DNA from: Neocallimastix lanati (nom. inval.) | Lineage: Eukaryota; Neocallimastigomycota; Neocallimastigomycetes; Neocallimastigales; Neocallimastigaceae | Reading direction: 5' to 3' | Length of the DNA: 64,000 nucleotides | Assembly (NCBI GenBank): GCA_016946835.1 | Contig: JACVTC010000052.1 | Coordinates: forward strand, 522,501-586,500 | In this document: positions 58,301-64,000 of the stretch, one piece after another | How positions within the stretch are numbered: position 1 is the first letter of the stretch | How the letters are laid out: the number at the start of each line of letters is the position of its first letter | Made by a program: the position numbers and the translations under genes | Notes under the pieces: model-generated | What the model was told of the DNA's origin: nothing | The model's input: only the letters and a program-made list of their open reading frames with translations | The model's database searches: none

Positions 58301-59779
58301 AGAACTAAGTTGAAAAAAATGCTTAAGAAGGTAAATGAATGGGCTAAATTTAATATGATGAATTTTGGAATTAATAAGTGTGCAACGATGGTGATTCGAC
58401 CAGACACACCTCTTTTTCAAAATAAAAGAGATCCTACTTTTTATCTTGCTGGTCAACCAATTCCAATAACTAAATGTTATACCTATTTAGGTATACCATT
58501 TGATAAAAGCTTATCGTTGAAACCTATTATTAAATTACTTAACTCTAAAGTAACTAAAGCTCTCTTTTCTGTTAGTAAATTTCTTTCAAATTCCAAAATT
58601 CCTATTCCATTTAAGAAGATTATAATTAACTCTTATGTACTTAGTAAAGTCTCTTACTTTGCACCTTTACTTGGTTCGAATAAAACGAGAACAAATAATA
58701 CTCAGAAATTAATTAATAAAGGATTAAGATGGATTGCAGGTATACAAAAAGCCAAATCATTTATTAATGTATATTCTATTTCAAAAGATTTACATATTCC
58801 TCCATTGTCAGCTAAGTGTGCTTTGTCTCAGGTCAAATGTTTTGATAAATGGAAAAATTCAAATTGTATTATTTCCTATTTAGTTAATAATATTCCAAAA
58901 TCTAGAAAATATACATGGACAAAAGAAAGTAGAACTCTTAAACGTAAACTGGAGAAAAGAGGTAATAACGATAATAAAATCAAGGATTTTTATTGGAAAA
59001 GAGATATGAAAATCAATTCTATTAAAGCTGAGTTTTATGACAAAAACAAATTCGAAGAAACATCAAAATTTATAAAACTTTGTTATGACTATCCTGATCT
59101 TTCATATGGTTTCTATTGGCTATTGAGAGCACGAAGCGGATATAGATTAGATGCTAGAATTGCTAAAGCTGCAAAAATAGTGGACCAAATGTGTCCTAAT
59201 TTTTGTCCCTGTTGTAAAAGTAATAAACAATGGATAAGTCATTGGTTAATTGATTGTCCCTTTTTCAATCATACTCGTAGTAAAGTTAATGATAAAATTT
59301 TATTTTTATATAATGCTTTTTACCGTGGCAACCTAACAAATGATATTGTTAATAGTAATAATGATAATAGTAATAGTAATAATAGTAATAGTTATAATAG
59401 TAATAATAATATTAGTAATAGTATTTTTAGTAATGTTAGTAATAGTATTGAAAATAATGTGTATATTGATTCTAGTGTGTGTGAAAAAGTGTTTAATTTC
59501 CTTCTTGGAGGTCGAAGTATTAATAACAGTACAAGGGAATGGAAGGATCTATTTAAGTGCCAGATGAAATCAGGTGCTTATTCTGATACTCCGTTCTTAG
59601 TGGTTACTGCGGCACTTCTCCAATCGATTATACCTATTGCTATTGGCCAGCAATGGTCTTTGTTCAATAGGTTCAAATCGAATCGTACTACTACTACCAA
59701 GAGCGTCAATGCTGAAGAAACAGTAAGACAGGCCAGCAGGGCTAGCGCAACCAATGAAGATCATAATTTTGTATCTTAA
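55346..59779 (+). CDS. LINE polyprotein: RRM-like domain, AP endonuclease, reverse transcriptase, zinc finger
   Basis: 1,477 residues, intact. Residues about 1-115 look like an RRM-like beta-alpha-beta fold (KLLFIRGL, ALSVKRI-type strand VLSVKRI, FFKIKIVG). A Ser/Thr-rich linker spans about 130-240. The apurinic-type (EEP) endonuclease runs from about 258 to 475, with SWNTNG, the Glu in CFQETG, GNVYVPHSG, LVGDFNLP and ISDHKPLL. The reverse transcriptase spans about 730-1050: SGPDGIPIEFYK, NYRGISLIN, RPEQFGFR, FLDLKKAYDSVP with the first catalytic Asp, GVRQGCPLSP and LFADDIVL with the Asp pair. A C-terminal Cys/His finger (CPNFCPCC ... HWLIDCPFF) lies near 1282-1310. It nicks target DNA and copies its own RNA from the nick. 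With all motifs intact, the element may be active. Confidence 0.95.
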   Translation: MEIQFIRNKNFILRGSRCHGIPMENTKLLFIRGLRSWPEIKMRRHLKKTLNELNDKVLSVKRIANFNDAFFKIKIVGNEEELTSITDCIVNSFKRASINVINCSKRNHKYSFSSLKKKHFALSEKVNSSYNINLFTTSNSNADSSQNSNSSSNTDSCSSSSTSSSSSSSTSLSTSSSTGSSSSSSPSSSTISSSSSSTSSSTSSSSSSSSSTSSSSISNLCLNSVSSSDSNSNFSSINYNNSNNINNTHINNNTVKEFSLCVSWNTNGWNFDKKDSVEFFISMYKPLFLCFQETGNGSGSSSKYPCRVSLKNYKHFFKKANNEIPGKRGLYIGFHNSCQASLENNTYEYIISLYTYNFWNFTKCSIGNVYVPHSGHSLHARAARIEILSWLNSHSSHPSMLVGDFNLPTEKLSNLLSKFSNWKILPLWGSPISWSRGNRESAIDHAIVNDHMLDLLSYGTFIDFPPISDHKPLLIKGKCFSSVNSDNSFSLPKKTVKWDRLKCINEKESIFDNNYFSVLEEVIPDPNISIDDISKKFISTSFNIAKELNITSISEVRKSFFHMSQKIFNLQKLKMKLYKSIKRRGSYHNLDEFEELIDKYNRMCKIIHHMCNIYRKTEYQHWINTGCEYMKSHNPKKAWKWLKTTAKVDKFKNMSNSPVKDKNGKLATSTKEQLEVWHNHYKKLASSHSDINSALIEWSNKFSNGTIRYTRHNEWDINQDISIEEIREAILATPNYKASGPDGIPIEFYKALIPPDDENSVNNSSSGLNCLQKIYSRIWNGEFPSSWNEASIISIPKKGDDLSDCDNYRGISLINNGIKLISKIVSKRISEYGLKNNFIRPEQFGFRTKEECVSLFISIREICQRRKNDNKETYLAFLDLKKAYDSVPIGNILYKLDALGIRGKCYQFIKNLYLTSKASVKIDDQYSESFNIMKGVRQGCPLSPILFNLFINDIFNDVSELGIPLGESRCCGGLFADDIVLCAPSRTKLKKMLKKVNEWAKFNMMNFGINKCATMVIRPDTPLFQNKRDPTFYLAGQPIPITKCYTYLGIPFDKSLSLKPIIKLLNSKVTKALFSVSKFLSNSKIPIPFKKIIINSYVLSKVSYFAPLLGSNKTRTNNTQKLINKGLRWIAGIQKAKSFINVYSISKDLHIPPLSAKCALSQVKCFDKWKNSNCIISYLVNNIPKSRKYTWTKESRTLKRKLEKRGNNDNKIKDFYWKRDMKINSIKAEFYDKNKFEETSKFIKLCYDYPDLSYGFYWLLRARSGYRLDARIAKAAKIVDQMCPNFCPCCKSNKQWISHWLIDCPFFNHTRSKVNDKILFLYNAFYRGNLTNDIVNSNNDNSNSNNSNSYNSNNNISNSIFSNVSNSIENNVYIDSSVCEKVFNFLLGGRSINNSTREWKDLFKCQMKSGAYSDTPFLVVTAALLQSIIPIAIGQQWSLFNRFKSNRTTTTKSVNAEETVRQASRASATNEDHNFVS

Positions 59780-59984
59780 AATTATGATTAACATTGCGAA
59801 GTCAAAGTTAATTATTATACTTCAGTATAATAATGCCCTTGTGAAGTCTTACAAATATTAATTAAATGAAACTAGAATATATTATACCATTATTTTATTT
59901 TTATTTTGTGTTTTATTTTTTGTTTATTTTTTTATCTTTTTTTTTTTATTATTTTATTACATGTATTTTATCAAATATTTAATT

Positions 59985-59990
59985 AATAAA
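59985..59990 (+). terminator. Polyadenylation signal of LINE element 1
   Basis: AATAAA in TTAATAAAGATG, 24 bases before the poly(A) tail. Element 2 has TTAATAAAG at the corresponding place. Confidence 0.7.
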
Positions 59991-60010
59991 GATGAAACAA
60001 GTTTGCTGCC

Positions 60011-60048
<38 letters not shown>

Positions 60049-60130
60049 TTTCTAAAGTTATGATTTATATAAAAAATAAAAATTGCATTAAAAATTGAAA
60101 AGTAATTTAAATTTTATTATAATACTAATT

Positions 60131-60279
60131 GCTGAACCCCCTCAGAAACCATACAGCTTCGGTTCCATCATTCATGTGAACCCCAATGATGTGGACTGTT
60201 TTTCCAGGTCCATGGAGGGTTGATGGAAAAGGAATAACCTATATCAGGTGTACTAATTACAGCTTTCTGTGATTCTGAT
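60131..60279 (+). mobile_element. Left part of the leader interrupted by LINE element 2 (possible 5' end of element 3)
   Basis: A GC-richer stretch ending at the left copy of a 15-bp duplication. Before element 2 inserted, it was continuous with the sequence at 63011 onward, which leads into the element 3 ORF, so it is probably the 5' end of element 3's leader. It can fold as a branched structure: AACCC (60135-60139) with GGGTT (60217-60221) enclosing AACC/GGTT (60147-60150, 60161-60164), CATCATT/AATGATG (60166-60172, 60185-60191) and GGAC/GTCC (60193-60196, 60208-60211). Confidence 0.5.
60265..60279 (+). repeat. Target-site duplication of LINE element 2, left copy
   Basis: TTCTGTGATTCTGAT, identical to 63011-63025, which follows directly after the element 2 poly(A) tail. 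Confidence 0.9.
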
Positions 60280-62824
60280 TCCCCTACTTGCATAAAATCT
60301 AAATTTGGTCAAGATATTATCTCTCCTACTAAACAATTAGATAGATGGGCTGAATATTATAAAGATCTAGCTTCTGATCCCTCAGGTCACAGCCTTAATC
60401 GTAACTTCTGGATCCATGCTTTAAGGAATATTAGTCTTAGATCCTCTACCTGGAATATCAACGATCCCATTACGATTGACGATATTAAAAAAACAATTTC
60501 TTCTATGAAAAACAACAAAGCACCCGGCCCCGATGGTATCCCGATTGAATTCTACAAAGCTCTGTTTTGCAATGAAGAATTACTAGAAACACATCCTGCT
60601 GCTGGAAAGTGTCTTAAATTGATTTTTAATAAAATATGGAATGGGTCTTTTCCTAAAAAATGGAACTCAGCTTCTATTGTATCAATCACTAAGAAAGGTG
60701 ACCTATCAGATTGTAGTAATTATCGAGGTATTTCTCTCATTAATGTTGGACTGAAAATCATTTCAAAAATTGTAACAGATAGAATATCTTCTTACGCACT
60801 CTCACACAATTTCATTAGACCTGAACAATTTGGCTTTCGCAACCGTGAAGAATGCATTAGTTTATTCATTTCCGTTAGAGAAATATGCCAAAGAAGAAAA
60901 TTTCAAGGAAAATTCACATATTTAGCCTTTTTAGATCTTAAAAAAGCTTATGATTCAGTTCCTATTTTTAACATTCTTACTAAATTATATCATTATGGCA
61001 TACGTGGTAAATGTTTTGATTTTCTTTGTAATTTATATACTTCATCTAAAGCTCGTGCTCGATTTGCTTCAATGTTATCAAATGAATTTCCTATTAAAAG
61101 AGGTGTTCGTCAAGGTTGTCCATTATCTCCGATCTTATTCAATTTATTCATCAATGATATATTAAATGACTGTGAAAAGTTTGGTGTTAATATTGGAAGA
61201 AAAAAGTGTTGTGGTGGACTCTTTGCTGATGATGTTATTCTAATTGCTCCAAGTGCAAAAAATTTAGAAAAATTACTAAAAAAAGGTACATAGATGGGCT
61301 AATTTAAATGAAATGACTTTTGGTATTGAAAAATGTGCAACTATGGTTATAAAACCAATGAACTTCCAATCTCCTCCAAACTATAGTGACCCAACCTTCT
61401 ATTTAGGAATGAATGCTATTCCTAAAGTTTCTAGTTATATTTATCTTGGTATTCCTTTTTCTGATGATCTCTTACTAGAACACATTATATCTCACATGCA
61501 TTTTAAAGTTAGAAAATCCCTTCTTTCATTTACACATTTCTTCTCAAATAAACTTATCCCTATTGCATACAAGAAAAAAGTTCTTCAATCCTTTGTTATT
61601 AGTAAAGTAATTTATTATTCTCCTTTACTTGGTTCAAACAAATCCAGAACGGCCAGAATTCAAACATTAATTAATACTGGTCTATTTTGGTGTATCGGCT
61701 CCTTCTCTAAAAATGGTAAAACAAGTTCAGAAGACAATGACTATATTAGACATAATTCTACTATGAGTACTTATGCTTTATCTCGAGATCTAAGCATTCC
61801 TCCTATTGCTGGTGTCTGCGCAGCCTTACAGATTAAATCATTTGCAAAATGGAGTAAATCAAACTGTATTATAAAGGATCTTATTAAATATATTCCCAAA
61901 ATGCATCATTATTCCTGGACTAAAGAATCTAGAACACTGTATAAAAAAATCAAAAAATATAAATGTGAAAAATATGACGATATTTTAGAACGTTACTGGA
62001 AATCAGTTGCCAAATTTCAAGGTATTAAAGGTCAAAATTACGATCGTAATAAGTTCTCAAACAATAAAGCTATAATTATGCTTAGTTTAAAATATCCCCA
62101 ATTCAACTTAGGGTTTTCGTGGATTATTCGTTTACGCTGTGGTTATAAATACAATACTACTATTGCTATTAGAATGGGTAGAGTTTCAGAAGATTGTCCC
62201 AAGTCTTGCCCCTGTTGTGGCGAAGATAAACAATCTTTTAAACATTGGATTTTTAAATGCGATGCTCTTGCATCTTTTAGATGAAATTCTTTAAATTTCA
62301 TCGATGATCTCTATGTTTTATTCCTTAGGAAGATTAGAGTGTTTAATCCTCTTTCTTCCTATGACTCTATTTCTAATTTTGAAGATTATATCAATCATTA
62401 TATATACTTGTTCCTTCTTGGTGGGACTTTAGTTTTAAATGAGCTACATTTCGATAGTGGGGAACAGAGACAATTAAATGAACTACTTTTCAAAGGTTCA
62501 TCTGAGTCACCTGTTCCAAAAATTGTGGGCTTGGCGGAATTCTTAACAAGTGCAATACCTATCATTAGTAGTTCGTTTGAGCTATTATTTGATAGGTATT
62601 GCAAAATACCAAACTTATCCAAGAGCGTCGACGTCGTACTGATAAGGCATAATGATAATACAGGATCGTCATCTATTGCTAAGAAGGATGAATCTCTTCC
62701 TAGTAGTTCAATAAATGATGAGTCCGGGGAGAGTTTAGTGGACACCACACTATCTATTTTAAAGATGTTACTTCTAGGTTTTATTTCTTTTTTATTTGAT
62801 AGGAAGGGAAAAATTCCCGCATAG
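60280..62824 (+). pseudogene. Inactive LINE reverse transcriptase fragment
   Basis: The frame is open from the truncation point (CIKSKFGQDIISP) through APGPDGIPIEFYK, NYRGISLIN, RPEQFGFR, FLDLKKAYDSVP, GVRQGCPLSP and LFADDVIL. A one-base gain in an A run near 61280 then shifts the frame and stops it at 61293. Homology resumes in another frame around 61296-61313 (MTFGIEKCATMVI) and continues through the Cys/His finger (CPKSCPCC ... HWIFKCDAL). An in-frame TGA at 62282-62284 interrupts it, after which the same frame continues to a stop at 62824. Two lesions in 2.5 kb with all RT motifs otherwise kept suggest relatively recent loss. It lacks the endonuclease and N-terminal domains. Confidence 0.92.
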
Positions 62825-62972
62825 TACAACTTGCCGAAATACATAGTATTTTCGAGCTTTTTTATTTTTTTATTTTTTAATTTTTTATTTTTAATTTCAA
62901 ATGTACTTTTCACCTACATGTATTTTTTAAAATAAAATTTAATAAAGTTTTGGAAGTGTATTCTCTTCCCTG

Positions 62973-63010
<38 letters not shown>
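60280..63010 (+). mobile_element. 5'-truncated LINE, element 2
   Basis: It begins inside the coding region just before the reverse transcriptase and ends in AATAAA (62941-62946) and a 35-base poly(A) tail (62976-63010). It is flanked by exact 15-bp direct repeats. Such 5' truncation with a poly(A) end and duplicated target is the usual result of incomplete target-primed reverse transcription. It is the same family as element 1 but not a recent copy of it; protein identity is partial and the 3' UTR differs. Confidence 0.93.
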
Positions 63011-63012
<2 letters not shown>

Positions 63013-63025
63013 CTGTGATTCTGAT
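63011..63025 (+). repeat. Target-site duplication of LINE element 2, right copy
   Basis: TTCTGTGATTCTGAT immediately after the poly(A) tail. See the left copy at 60265-60279. Confidence 0.9.
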
Positions 63026-64000
63026 GATAATCGATGGTTATCCTTTCTAAAGTGGCTTCTAGTACGAAGAGTGAAAACTGGAATACTGGAAGACTGTAGA
63101 AAGTGAACCTGATGTTTTATATTGTTTTAAACTGGATATGTAGTAACATTGGAGTTGTATAATTAATAATATCATGTAGTTTCTACATATTATCATTGTA
63201 ATGAATCTATTGTATTTTTTACTTTAGCATTATTTTGTATATGTATTTTTCTATAGTATTATTTATACTTTCATGTAGCTATTGTAAAATGGAAATATAG
63301 GAGATTGATTCACTCCAAAGCTTGTGTTTAAGACATTATTTAACTGATAGGAATCTTTTTATAGTCTTTCACTACTAACATTATTTACATTTTCATTTCA
63401 GTTTATTTAGGATTACATTAGAGAAAATTATTTTATCAATCAAAGCTTTACAAATCGATTAGAATTTCAGAAACTCAAAAGTTAACAGAAAATACAAAAC
63501 AGAGAAAAAAAAAGAAAAGTGTTTTTTTTTATTCATTACTAAAATAACAGAAAAAATATTATTCATTACTACAAAATTCTTTAGTTGTTCATTTTATTTA
63601 AACTTAATCAATTACTCCACGAAGATAGGATCTTCATATTTTTATTATTATTTTATTATTTTTTTTTTTTATTTATATTTTTCCTTTTAATTATATTTAT
63701 TTATTTATATATATATATATTTTTTATCCATATTTCTTAGTTTTTAGCATTTTAGTTTTCATTGTTTCATTTTTTTTAAATTGTAGTTTTTTTAGTTCAT
63801 TATGGAAAAGATATTTCACCGGGGTTCTCGCTGCTATGGAACATCTATTGACAGCACAGGGTTGATTTTTATCCGTGGTATACACTCATGGACTAATGCT
63901 AAAATGAAGGAATTTATTCATTCTAAATGCAAAAAATTCAATGTTAATATTTTGTCAGTAAAAAGAATTACCAATTTCAATGATAGCTTCTTCAGGATAA
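63026..64000 (+). mobile_element. LINE element 3, leader and start of ORF (continues beyond the window)
   Basis: A leader of about 775 bp that includes GAGATTGATTCACTCCAAAGCTTGT (positions 63301-63325), shared with the element 1 leader at 55037-55062. It is followed by the ORF at 63802. T-rich sequence precedes the ATG in both elements. Confidence 0.82.
63802..64000 (+). CDS. LINE polyprotein, N-terminal part (element 3, truncated by the window edge)
   Basis: The first 66 codons are in view. They align with the start of the element 1 protein: RGSRCYGTSIDSTGLIFIRG against RGSRCHGIPMENTKLLFIRG, and NILSVKRITNFNDSFFRI against KVLSVKRIANFNDAFFKI. This fixes the start codon of both ORFs and shows that the N-terminal RRM-like domain is a conserved part of the family. 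No break is seen in the visible part. Confidence 0.88.
   Translation, partial: MEKIFHRGSRCYGTSIDSTGLIFIRGIHSWTNAKMKEFIHSKCKKFNVNILSVKRITNFNDSFFRI

Larger units (their letters stand above)
54684..60045 (+). mobile_element. Full-length APE-type non-LTR retrotransposon (LINE), element 1
   Basis: It has a structured 5' end at 54684, a leader of about 660 bp, a single intact ORF (55346-59779), and a 3' UTR of about 235 bp with AATAAA at 59985-59990. A 32-base poly(A) tail (60014-60045) closes it. The leader shares GAGATTGATTCACTC (55037-55062 region) with element 3. Base composition is clearly higher in GC than the host spacer. The exact 5' boundary is inferred from the start of the structured, GC-richer sequence; I could not find a matching target-site duplication. 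Confidence 0.88.

Overview
The window is extremely AT-rich eukaryotic DNA with long homopolymers and trinucleotide runs, and small gene islands with short AT-rich GT-AG introns. A secreted CE15 glucuronoyl esterase carrying two Cys-rich fungal (CBM10-type) dockerins, a succinyl-CoA synthetase alpha subunit with an organelle presequence, and a flagellar radial-spoke gene together point to an anaerobic gut fungus (Neocallimastigomycota). The genus cannot be fixed from the sequence.

Layout. 1-10.5 kb: a tandem pair of genes for chimeric receptors, each a bacterial-type solute-binding domain fused to a class C-like seven-helix domain. The first copy is cut by the left edge; the second is complete with five exons. 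10.8-11.9 kb, minus strand: secreted phospholipase A2-like protein. 13.0-16.1 kb: heavily decayed Ty1/copia retrotransposon. 16.1-22.2 kb: no gene seen. 22.25-23.8 kb: the intronless CE15-dockerin gene. 23.8-28.4 kb: no gene, but a 30+30 bp fold-back hairpin. 28.46-38.68 kb: a 16-exon MORN-repeat gene that I identify as RSPH10B (radial spoke head, zoospore flagellum). 40.0-42.0 kb, minus strand: a six-exon gene for proteasome assembly chaperone 2 (PSMG2/PBA2). 43.06-43.57 kb: an unexplained GC-richer, hairpin-containing, poly(A)-ended island. 43.6-52.0 kb: gene desert. 52.03-53.86 kb: three-exon succinyl-CoA synthetase alpha subunit, probably hydrogenosomal. 54.68-64.0 kb: a head-to-tail cluster of three related APE-type non-LTR retrotransposons (LINEs). 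One has an intact 1,477-codon ORF and a strongly structured 5' end. One is 5'-truncated, inactive and bounded by an exact 15-bp target-site duplication. One is entered by the window's right edge.

The genes are not an operon or cluster of related function. They cover plant cell-wall attack (CE15, cellulosome-bound), hydrogenosomal ATP production (SCS alpha), zoospore motility (RSPH10B), proteasome assembly (PSMG2) and probable nutrient sensing (the receptor pair). Exon structures were derived by eye from open frames, GT-AG sites, phase and known family sequence; all phases close, but no transcript evidence was available. Most long open frames outside these genes are translations of simple repeats.
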